Made by a program: the position numbers and the translations under genes. The notes under the pieces were generated by a model. It did not search any database and was not told where the DNA came from. It was given only the letters and a program-made list of their open reading frames with translations. From JAZKSG01 sp964384785 (GTDB lineage: Archaea; Thermoplasmatota; E2; DHVEG-1), in assembly GCA_964384785.1 (NCBI GenBank), contig CAYLLH010000090.1:1-18594 (forward strand): a DNA stretch of 18,594 nt, read 5' to 3'. This document shows positions 5,130 through 12,055 of the stretch, in pieces. How positions within the stretch are numbered: position 1 is the stretch's first letter; each line of letters begins with the position of its first letter.

Positions 5130-6116
5130 ATGAAAAGAAAACAAAAAATGATTGAAATAGCCTTATTACTTGGATTATTTTTAATGATAGCTATGCCTTT
5201 CAATGTTACTGCTGATGAATCTGAAGACACAATAAATATTGTTTGTACAAATTCAATTCTTGCGGATTTTGCAGAAAATATTGCCCCAGAAGAAAGCACA
5301 TCTATCGATTACATTATGCCCGCAGGAGCATGCCCTGCTCACTTTGATACATCACCAAGTGATGTAAACAAAATCATTGGAGCAGATATCATAATCTCAC
5401 TTGGATGGGAACCATGGCTTGAAGATTTAATAACAAAATCAGAAAACCAAGACTATAATCAAATAATATGTTCTAAACTTGGAGAATGGAACATACCAAC
5501 AGCCGCGATCAAGTATGTACAAAAAATAAAAACTGGTCTAAAAGAATCAATACCACATTATAATTCAACTATAGAACAAAATGCAAATAATTACATCCAA
5601 AAAATAAATTCTACTGCTGAAAAACTCAAACAACAAATCGAAACAGAAGGCCTACAAAATAGAAAAGTGGTTTGTATTGAATGGTATAAAGATTTCCTTA
5701 AATATTTTGGTTTAGAAGTTTCATATTATTATGGAACACCAGAAGGATTATCTGTACAGGATGAACTAAAAGTAATAGAGGCTGCTTCAAAAAAAGATGT
5801 AACTGCAGTCATTGATAACCTTCAAAGCGGTACAGAATTTGGTGCAAAAATCGCATCAGAAACAGGTAAAACCCATGTTATCCTTTCAAACTTTCCAAAC
5901 GCTGTCCCAGGAACAGACTCATATCTAAAAACCATCCAATATAACATTAATCAGACAATCGATGGAATACAAACATATGATTACAAACAAGGCGATATCC
6001 AAAAACTTGAATCGCAAATAGAAGAAATACAGTTGCAAAGAAATGCATCTTTTTCAATAATTGGAATTCTTGCAGTTTTAGCAGCAATAATCTTTCTGAT
6101 GTACAAAAGAAAATAA
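5130..6116 (+). CDS. TroA/ZnuA-family metal-binding protein of an ABC importer, membrane-anchored
   Basis: A 328-residue cluster A-I solute-binding protein. It has a signal peptide (7-28, likely cut after A28, before DE), an N-lobe starting INIVCTNSILADFAENI, and the first-ligand loop MPAGACPAHFDTSP with H71, matching the 'PH-x-(Y/F)-(E/D)-x-(T/S)-P' loop of ZnuA/TroA. Then come GADIIISLGWEPWLEDL and a linker helix (about 143-173). The C-lobe includes FGLEV, VIDNLQS (D229) and GTDSYLKTI, whose D263 aligns with the family's last ligand. A coiled-coil stretch (288-304) leads into a membrane helix (306-324) with a KRK stop-transfer end. Archaeal binding proteins are often anchored in this way. 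The second and third His ligands of the family are not found at their positions. GGAGAT (5116-5121) is a strong ribosome binding site. First gene of the transporter operon. Confidence 0.85.
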   Translation: MKRKQKMIEIALLLGLFLMIAMPFNVTADESEDTINIVCTNSILADFAENIAPEESTSIDYIMPAGACPAHFDTSPSDVNKIIGADIIISLGWEPWLEDLITKSENQDYNQIICSKLGEWNIPTAAIKYVQKIKTGLKESIPHYNSTIEQNANNYIQKINSTAEKLKQQIETEGLQNRKVVCIEWYKDFLKYFGLEVSYYYGTPEGLSVQDELKVIEAASKKDVTAVIDNLQSGTEFGAKIASETGKTHVILSNFPNAVPGTDSYLKTIQYNINQTIDGIQTYDYKQGDIQKLESQIEEIQLQRNASFSIIGILAVLAAIIFLMYKRK

Positions 6117-6137
6117 AAAAAATTGGTGAAAGCTATT

Positions 6138-6536
6138 ATGGATAAAACATTAAAAAAAATCGAATCATTCCATGGTCATCTAGGTCCTTATGCAGTTATA
6201 GGATATCGTATGGGACAGATTGCTTGTAGAAAACTAAACAATGATCCTTTTTCAAAAAATGCAGAAGTAATGACCGGGACAAATCCTCCAATTTCATGTA
6301 TAGTAGATGGAGTTCAACTAGGATCAGGTTGTACTCTTGGTAAAGGAAACATAACTATATCTAACAAAAAACAACCCATAGCAGTTTTTAAAGACAAAAA
6401 TGGTAAACAAATAACGATAACACTAAAAAAACAAGTACATGAAGAAATAGACAGTACTGTTACAGATGAAAACATAATAGAATACTCTAAAAAAATCTAT
6501 AAAAAACCAGAAGAGGAACTCTTTGAAATAAGATGA
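6138..6536 (+). CDS. FmdE-domain protein within the metal ABC-transporter operon
   Basis: A 132-residue protein with the FmdE (PF02663) hallmarks FHGHLGPYAVIGYRMG (11-26; H12, H14) and CIVDGVQLGSGCTLGKGNI (54-72; C54, D57, C65). The family is named after a protein encoded with molybdenum formylmethanofuran dehydrogenase. Solved members have an alpha+beta core with a metal site near these residues, and some carry an extra C-terminal treble-clef zinc finger, which is absent here. I start at the ATG 6138 because GGTGA (6125-6129) lies 8 bases upstream; a TTG at 6123 would sit on top of that site. It follows the binding-protein gene by 21 bases and its TGA overlaps the ATG of the ABC ATPase (ATGA). 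The coupling suggests a role in handling the imported metal, such as chaperone, sensor or storage. That role is inference. Confidence 0.85.
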   Translation: MDKTLKKIESFHGHLGPYAVIGYRMGQIACRKLNNDPFSKNAEVMTGTNPPISCIVDGVQLGSGCTLGKGNITISNKKQPIAVFKDKNGKQITITLKKQVHEEIDSTVTDENIIEYSKKIYKKPEEELFEIR

Positions 6537-7291
6537 AAGAAAAAAATAATATTATCGATTTAAAAAATATTTCAACTATATATGAAGGAGAAAGAATACC
6601 TGTAATAAAAAACATAGATATGCAGGTTAAACCTGGTGAGTTCTTATCAATAATCGGCCCAAATGGCTCTGGTAAAACAACTCTTCTCGAAACAATAAAT
6701 GGAATTCTGGATTGCAAAGAAGGAGAAGGTTTTGTTCTCGGCAAAAAAATAACCAAAAATAAAACATGGATTCGAAAACATATCGGTTATGTTATTCAAA
6801 ATTTTGAAATGGATCCCTTGGCTCCTTTTCTTTGTAAAGATATCGTGATGTCGGGAAGATCCGGAAAAATAGGATTATTTCGTTTCACCCGTAAAAAAGA
6901 TTGGGAAAAAGTCTGGGAAAGTATGAGCCTTGTAGGAATGATAGATTTTGCAAAAAGACCAATTGGAAAACTCTCTGGTGGAGAGTTCCAGAAAATCCTG
7001 CTTGCTCGTGCTCTTGCTCAAGAACCAGAAATACTTCTACTTGATGAACCACTTTCAAACTTGGATTTTTCAGCTAGAAAACAAATGGAGATTCTTCTAA
7101 ATCGTGTTCACGAAAAAGAAGGAATAACGATTGTAATGGTATCTCATGATCTTACAAATGTACCGACAAATTGTGGGCGAGTAATTGTTCTTGATAAAGG
7201 ACAAATTATTATGGATGATAAAAAAGAAAAAATCCTTCATTCTGACAATATCGACAAGATTTTCAACAATAATAAAAAACAAGGAGGATAA
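6533..7291 (+). CDS. Metal ABC transporter ATP-binding protein (ZnuC/MntB class)
   Basis: A 252-residue ABC ATPase with all catalytic motifs: Walker A GPNGSGKTT (42-50), Q-loop Q89, signature LSGGE (147-151), Walker B ILLLDE (167-172, catalytic E172), D-loop SNLD (175-178) and switch His H205 (VSHD). The length and the 'KLSGGEFQKILLARALAQEP' form fit the metal-importer class. It hydrolyses ATP on the cytosolic side to drive uptake through the permease encoded 9 bases downstream. Its ATG overlaps the FmdE gene stop by four bases, so translation is coupled. The gene's last codons carry an AAGGAGGA ribosome binding site for the permease. Confidence 0.93.
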   Translation: MKEKNNIIDLKNISTIYEGERIPVIKNIDMQVKPGEFLSIIGPNGSGKTTLLETINGILDCKEGEGFVLGKKITKNKTWIRKHIGYVIQNFEMDPLAPFLCKDIVMSGRSGKIGLFRFTRKKDWEKVWESMSLVGMIDFAKRPIGKLSGGEFQKILLARALAQEPEILLLDEPLSNLDFSARKQMEILLNRVHEKEGITIVMVSHDLTNVPTNCGRVIVLDKGQIIMDDKKEKILHSDNIDKIFNNNKKQGG

Positions 7292-7300
7292 ATTTTTTTT

Positions 7301-8140
7301 ATGATGGATATCCCTCTGTCTTTTCTAATTCCTTCTATTCTTGGTGCAGTCCTTGCAGGTTTTGTATGTTCAACTATGGGTAATTTTGTTGTTCGAATGA
7401 ATCTTTCAAGTATAGGTTACTGTATGAGCCATGCAGCTTTTGCAGGTGCAGCATTTGGAATACTAATCGCTGTTGATCCAATGATAACAGCTGTAATTTT
7501 TGCGATAATAACAGCTATGGTTCTTGGTCCATTAGCTGAAAAAGCAAAACTAGAAAGCAATGTTGTAATAGGTTTTATGTTTTCATTTATGATAGCTCTT
7601 GCTTTTATTTTTCTATATGCAAAACCAGGGGAAGCAGCTACTGGAAAAGCACTTAGTATCTTATGGGGTAGTTTGTTTTCCGTGGATTTTAATGATGTAT
7701 TACTCCTTGGATTTCTATCATTTATACTATTAGTTTTTATAACAGTATTTTACAAAGAACTTCTTGCAGTAATGTTTAACCGTAAAATGGCAGAATCAGC
7801 TGGGATTAACACCCGAATTTTTTATTTTGCCGTGCTATTTTTCACGGGTTTTGCAGTAGCATTATCGTTAAAATTAGTTGGAGGAATTCTAGTTTTCGCT
7901 CTAATAATAAACCCTACTAGCACCTCTTATCAGTTTTTTTATGATTTCAAAAAAATAATGATTTTTTCCCCAATATTTGGAGTAATTAGTTGTCTAGCTG
8001 GTTTCTTATTATCTTCCTCTTTTGATATGCCGATTGGTGCATCAATAGTTATAATCTCTTCTCTTATGTTTGCATTGGCTATTGTATTATCCCCTAAACG
8101 TAAAAAAGGAAGTATTTTTCAAAAAAAGATAAAAAAATAA
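7301..8140 (+). CDS. ABC-3 family metal transporter permease (ZnuB/MntC class)
   Basis: A 279-residue polytopic protein with about eight membrane helices. Family landmarks are MSHAAFAGAAFGIL (42-55), a long cytosolic-side loop with FNRKMAESAGIN (159-170) that couples to the ATPase, GGILVFALIINPTSTSY (194-210, the usual 'G-x-L-L-x-x-x-L-x-x-x-P' helix) and SFDMPIGASIVI (240-251, the usual 'D-x-P-x-G' helix). It ends in a basic cytosolic tail (KRKKGSIFQKKIKK). The AAGGAGGA site overlaps the stop of the ATPase gene and lies 13 bases from the ATG; a second ATG follows immediately (7304). Last gene of the operon, ending 9 bases before the convergent gyrA stop. The family moves Zn, Mn or Fe. Context suggests Ni or Co here. 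Confidence 0.92.
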   Translation: MMDIPLSFLIPSILGAVLAGFVCSTMGNFVVRMNLSSIGYCMSHAAFAGAAFGILIAVDPMITAVIFAIITAMVLGPLAEKAKLESNVVIGFMFSFMIALAFIFLYAKPGEAATGKALSILWGSLFSVDFNDVLLLGFLSFILLVFITVFYKELLAVMFNRKMAESAGINTRIFYFAVLFFTGFAVALSLKLVGGILVFALIINPTSTSYQFFYDFKKIMIFSPIFGVISCLAGFLLSSSFDMPIGASIVIISSLMFALAIVLSPKRKKGSIFQKKIKK

Positions 8141-8149
8141 ATTGTTTTT

Positions 8150-11100
8150 TTATTCTTCTTGTTCCTCAGTTGTGTTTTCTGTTTCTTCTGAGCATTCTTC
8201 ATTATTTTCCTCATCTTCACCGTTGCTTATCACTTGTGAAACTGAAACAACTTTATCACTTTCGTTTAAACGCATAATGCGAACGCCCATAGTATTTCTT
8301 CCTTGTTTACGGATGCTTTCAACAGGTATTCTTACAACCATTCCTTCTTTACTGGTAAGCATTATTTCGTCTTCATCCTCAAGTTCACGTACCCATATGA
8401 CTTTTCCGTTTCTTTCATTTGTTACAATAGTTCGTACTCCTTTACTTCCACGGTGTGTTTTACGGTATTCACTTATATCTGTTCTTTTACCATAACCGTT
8501 TTCTGTGATAGTAAGAAGTGCTCCTTCTTCATCAACCACAGCCATAGATACAACCTTGTCGCTTTCTTTCATTCGTATACCTATCACTCCACGGGTCACC
8601 CGGCCCATAGATCTTACCTCACTCTCCTCAAAACGACAGGCTTGACCATTAGCTGTTGCTATCATTATGGTTTGGTTTCCATCACTAATACGAGTGCTTA
8701 TCAGTTCATCTCCTTCATCAAGCCGTATTGCTCTTATACCATTAACACGGATGTTACTATACTTTGAAAGCTTGGTTTTTTTGATATAGCCTTTTTTGGT
8801 TGAAAAAACAAGGAAGTGTTCATCATCAAACTCATGTATTGGTATAGCCGTTTCCACATACTCTCCTTCCTCTAGACGAGGTAGAAGATTAATAATAGCT
8901 TTACCTTTGCTATGACGTCCGCCTTCAGGAATCTTGTATCCTTTAAGCCAGAAACATTTACCATGATTAGTAAAAAACATGATGTAATCATGAGTACTTG
9001 TGATAAACGCATCAACTACGACATCCTCATCTTTGGTTTTCATACCAATAAGTCCTTTTCCACCACGATGCTGAGTGCGATATGTTTCACATGGTATACG
9101 TTTAATATATCCACTATCGGTAATCGTGATCATTACATCTTGTTCAGGGATTAAATCCTCGATTTCAACTGTTATTTCTCCTTCTTGGATTTCTGTTCTT
9201 CTTTCATCTCCAAAATTATCTTTAATTTCAAGAAGTTCTTTTTTGATTAAATCAAGAATATTTTGTTTATCACTAAGAAGTTCTTCAAGTTCCTCTATTA
9301 GTGTCTTTGTTTCCTCGTAATCCTGTTTAACTTTTTCAATTTCCATCCCTGTTAGTCTCTGTAGTCGCATAGCAAGAATAGCTTTAGCTTGTTCCTCAGA
9401 TAGTTCAAAATCTTTCATCAAACGTTCTTTTGCTTCATCTACTTCTTTACTACCACGAATCGTTTTTATTATCGCATCAAGATTATCAAGAGCGATTATG
9501 TATCCTTCAAGGATATGGAGTTTATCACGTGCTTTTCCAAGATCATATTTGGTTCTACGGGTAATCACTGAAATTCGATATTCAATAAAATGAGTTATTA
9601 GTTCTTTAAGAGTCAGAGTTTTTGGTTCTCCATCAACAATTGCAAGATTATTTATACCAAAAGTTGTCTGCATATCTGTATGTTTGAAGAGCTGTGATAA
9701 AACAACGTCTTCAATTGCGTCACGTTTAAGAAGTATAACTACTCGCATACCTTCTCTATCTGATTCATCACGAAGATCTCTTATACCTTCAACTTTTTTG
9801 TTTTTAACAAGATTTGCTATACTCTGCAGAAGTTTTGCTTTATTTACTTGATACGGAAGCTCAGTTATTATTATTCTTTTGTTATTTTCCTTTTCTTCAA
9901 TATGAGTTTTAGCACGAACTCTGATGAGACCTTTTCCTTCAGAATATGCCTGTAAGATTCCACCTTTCCCGTGGATAATTCCTCCCGTTGGAAAATCAGG
10001 ACCAGTTATAGTATCCATAAGTTCAACAGTATCAATTCCAGGATTATCAATAACTTTAATAGTTCCATCAATAACCTCATTTATATTATGCGGAGCCATG
10101 TTTGTTGCCATGCCAACAGCAATACCTGATGATCCATTTATCAAAAGATTAGGAAGAACTGAAGGTAGCATAACAGGTTCTTTAAGACTACCATCAAAAT
10201 TATCAATCCAGTCAACTGTATCCTTGTCAAGATCTTGAAGCATATATTGAGTGATTTTTGCCATACGGGCTTCCGAATAACGCATCGCAGCCGCGGAATC
10301 CCCATCAATTGATCCAAAATTTCCTTGACCATCAACAAGAGGATAACGAAGTGAAAAATCTTGAGCCATACGAACCATAGAATCATATACTGCCTGATCG
10401 CCATGAGGATGATATTTACCAAGACAATTATGTGAAATCATTCCGTTTGCTACAAATTCGTGCTTATTTCCCACCTGAATATCATATGTCTCTTGCGCAT
10501 CAATTTTTTCAACTGATGAAACTTTCAAAAAAGTAATCTTGTTTTTAATTAGGTCCTCAATAAATTTATTAAGATCTGAACCAATCCTTTCAAGTTTATC
10601 TTTAATCCCCCATTGTTTGATTTGTGTTAAATGCAAAGATTTTTCTTTCAAATCATTTGAATATCTAATTTTACATCCATCAGGATACTGAATTCCACTT
10701 CTAAATTTTTCTTTATTTATATCTTCATACCATCCGCCACCAAGATGAAATTCGCTTAATTCTCCAAAGATTTTTTTATCAGCATAGGGTACAACATCAT
10801 ATTGACACCATGCTTTTCTTTCTGTTACATCCTCTGCTTTAATTTTTTTTGCAAGCATTTTTTTTCTTGAATCAATCAAATTTAGATTAGAAGATAATTC
10901 AACTGCATTACTTCCATGTATCTCTAAGTAAAAAAATGGATGGTGATCAAATATCCTTCTTTCATCTAAATAATGTTCTCCAAGTCTATTTCTACTGTTT
11001 TTTGAGCAAAAGATTCCATGATGGTGAAGTAAAACCATTAATTGATCAATCATTTCTTCAGAGATTGAACCATAATGAATAGAGTTTCTGTTCTTATGTA

Positions 11101-12043
11101 TTGATCCATCTCCATCTATTAACCCTGAAACAAAAGAATATACTACTTTTTCAGGAGAATTAAAAATCTGCTGAGGTATCTTTTTAGTCAAAGCGTTTAC
11201 TTTTTTAAGATCAAAATTTTTTACAAAAAAATCATTAATTTTTCTCCTGTTAATTCTAACAGAATAAATACATTTTTTCTTTCTTGACTCTAGTTTATAT
11301 TCTTTTTTCTCAATTGATGGTTTGTAATTAAATTCTTTATCTATTAAACTAACAACTTTTTCTGCGATTTCCCTACTTGCACCATCATAAAAACAGATTC
11401 TTGGGTGTTTCTTAGAAGAATAATCTTCTGAAATCCATCCATCTGATAGAAAGATACCTAATAGATATCCTATATTTTTGTTTAGATATTTATCTACTTT
11501 TTCATATTTATCTATTTTTAATGATTTCTTTAAATTTGGATAGTCATATCTTACAACAATAAAATCTTTTTTTTTCAGATCCTTTGCTTCTTTCCATTGA
11601 AATCTAAAATCTTTTGTTAAAACCTTAAATTTTTGAGATTTTGTAACTTTATTTTTCATGCCATTTTCTAAAGTGACCTTTATAAGTTCACGTTTTGGCA
11701 TGACATATAATTCATTGACTTTTTCAATTCCATCCTGTGTATAGACTTTTTCTCCTTTTTTTATATCAGTTATAGGTTTTAACCCCTCTTTAGTTAGAAT
11801 CATTGTATCTTTGGTAAAACATTCACCAACGACACGTGCTGACTTTTTATGTGGTTTGTTATAAGTTAGACCCATATCATTCATAGCATACAATATACGT
11901 CTGTGAACTGGTTTTAACCCATCTCGAACATCTGGTAAGGCACGGCTCATAATAACACTCATAGAGTAATCCATGAATGCACGTTTCATTTCTGATTCAA
12001 GGGTTTTTGTTTGTTCTTTTTTTGGAAATTCTTCATCTGTCAT
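8150..12043 (-). CDS. gyrA: DNA gyrase subunit A precursor containing an in-frame intein
   Basis: The 1297-residue precursor encodes an 832-residue GyrA after removal of a 465-residue intein (residues 75-539). The N-extein holds the start of the breakage-reunion domain (MSVIMSRALPDVRDGLKPVH, 28-47; KKSARVVGE, 66-74). The C-extein continues CLGKYHPHGDQ, and the DNA-cleaving tyrosine lies in AAMRYSEARM (Y589; Y124 after splicing, compare E. coli Y122). The C-terminal beta-pinwheel carries a GyrA-box-like QHRGGKG, which separates gyrase from topoisomerase IV and implies DNA wrapping and negative supercoiling. The tail is strongly acidic (EDEENNEECSEETENTTEEQ). GGTGAT 7 bases before the ATG overlaps the gyrB stop; the two genes are 12 bases apart and form a bacterial-type gyrBA operon. 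Archaeal gyrases are generally viewed as ancient acquisitions from bacteria. Confidence 0.95.
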   Translation of the reverse strand: MTDEEFPKKEQTKTLESEMKRAFMDYSMSVIMSRALPDVRDGLKPVHRRILYAMNDMGLTYNKPHKKSARVVGECFTKDTMILTKEGLKPITDIKKGEKVYTQDGIEKVNELYVMPKRELIKVTLENGMKNKVTKSQKFKVLTKDFRFQWKEAKDLKKKDFIVVRYDYPNLKKSLKIDKYEKVDKYLNKNIGYLLGIFLSDGWISEDYSSKKHPRICFYDGASREIAEKVVSLIDKEFNYKPSIEKKEYKLESRKKKCIYSVRINRRKINDFFVKNFDLKKVNALTKKIPQQIFNSPEKVVYSFVSGLIDGDGSIHKNRNSIHYGSISEEMIDQLMVLLHHHGIFCSKNSRNRLGEHYLDERRIFDHHPFFYLEIHGSNAVELSSNLNLIDSRKKMLAKKIKAEDVTERKAWCQYDVVPYADKKIFGELSEFHLGGGWYEDINKEKFRSGIQYPDGCKIRYSNDLKEKSLHLTQIKQWGIKDKLERIGSDLNKFIEDLIKNKITFLKVSSVEKIDAQETYDIQVGNKHEFVANGMISHNCLGKYHPHGDQAVYDSMVRMAQDFSLRYPLVDGQGNFGSIDGDSAAAMRYSEARMAKITQYMLQDLDKDTVDWIDNFDGSLKEPVMLPSVLPNLLINGSSGIAVGMATNMAPHNINEVIDGTIKVIDNPGIDTVELMDTITGPDFPTGGIIHGKGGILQAYSEGKGLIRVRAKTHIEEKENNKRIIITELPYQVNKAKLLQSIANLVKNKKVEGIRDLRDESDREGMRVVILLKRDAIEDVVLSQLFKHTDMQTTFGINNLAIVDGEPKTLTLKELITHFIEYRISVITRRTKYDLGKARDKLHILEGYIIALDNLDAIIKTIRGSKEVDEAKERLMKDFELSEEQAKAILAMRLQRLTGMEIEKVKQDYEETKTLIEELEELLSDKQNILDLIKKELLEIKDNFGDERRTEIQEGEITVEIEDLIPEQDVMITITDSGYIKRIPCETYRTQHRGGKGLIGMKTKDEDVVVDAFITSTHDYIMFFTNHGKCFWLKGYKIPEGGRHSKGKAIINLLPRLEEGEYVETAIPIHEFDDEHFLVFSTKKGYIKKTKLSKYSNIRVNGIRAIRLDEGDELISTRISDGNQTIMIATANGQACRFEESEVRSMGRVTRGVIGIRMKESDKVVSMAVVDEEGALLTITENGYGKRTDISEYRKTHRGSKGVRTIVTNERNGKVIWVRELEDEDEIMLTSKEGMVVRIPVESIRKQGRNTMGVRIMRLNESDKVVSVSQVISNGEDEENNEECSEETENTTEEQEE
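10427..11821 (-). other. GyrA intein (Hint domain plus LAGLIDADG homing endonuclease)
   Basis: A 465-residue intein. Its first residue is C75 of the precursor (CFTKDTMILTKEG, block A). It ends FVANGMISHN (blocks F/G: H528, penultimate H538, terminal N539), and the C-extein begins with C540. Two dodecapeptide motifs, GYLLGIFLSDGWI (192-204, D201) and VSGLIDGDGSI (305-315, D312), identify a LAGLIDADG endonuclease. About 110 further residues (roughly 395-505, including WCQYDVVPY) may be a DNA-recognition segment. Cleavage-ligation chemistry at the splice ends looks complete: Cys+1, His-Asn, Cys+1 of the extein. The block B motif reads T134-K-S-Q137, so the usual TxxH histidine is glutamine. Junctions follow from continuity of the GyrA alignment (VVGE joined to CLGKYHPHGD). 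The reading frame is intact, so splicing is expected but not shown. Confidence 0.93.
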
Positions 12044-12055
12044 AATAAAATCACC

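Noticed and set aside
8142..9320. Several plus-strand open frames opposite the 3' half of gyrA
   Set aside because: Their Ser/Phe/Tyr-rich translations are antisense shadows of a strongly conserved gyrA frame and have no ribosome binding sites or recognisable domains.
10427..11821. Intein region as a separate free-standing endonuclease gene or a group I intron
   Set aside because: The reading frame is continuous with GyrA on both sides, and splice-block residues (first Cys, final His-Asn, Cys+1) are present, so it is an intein.
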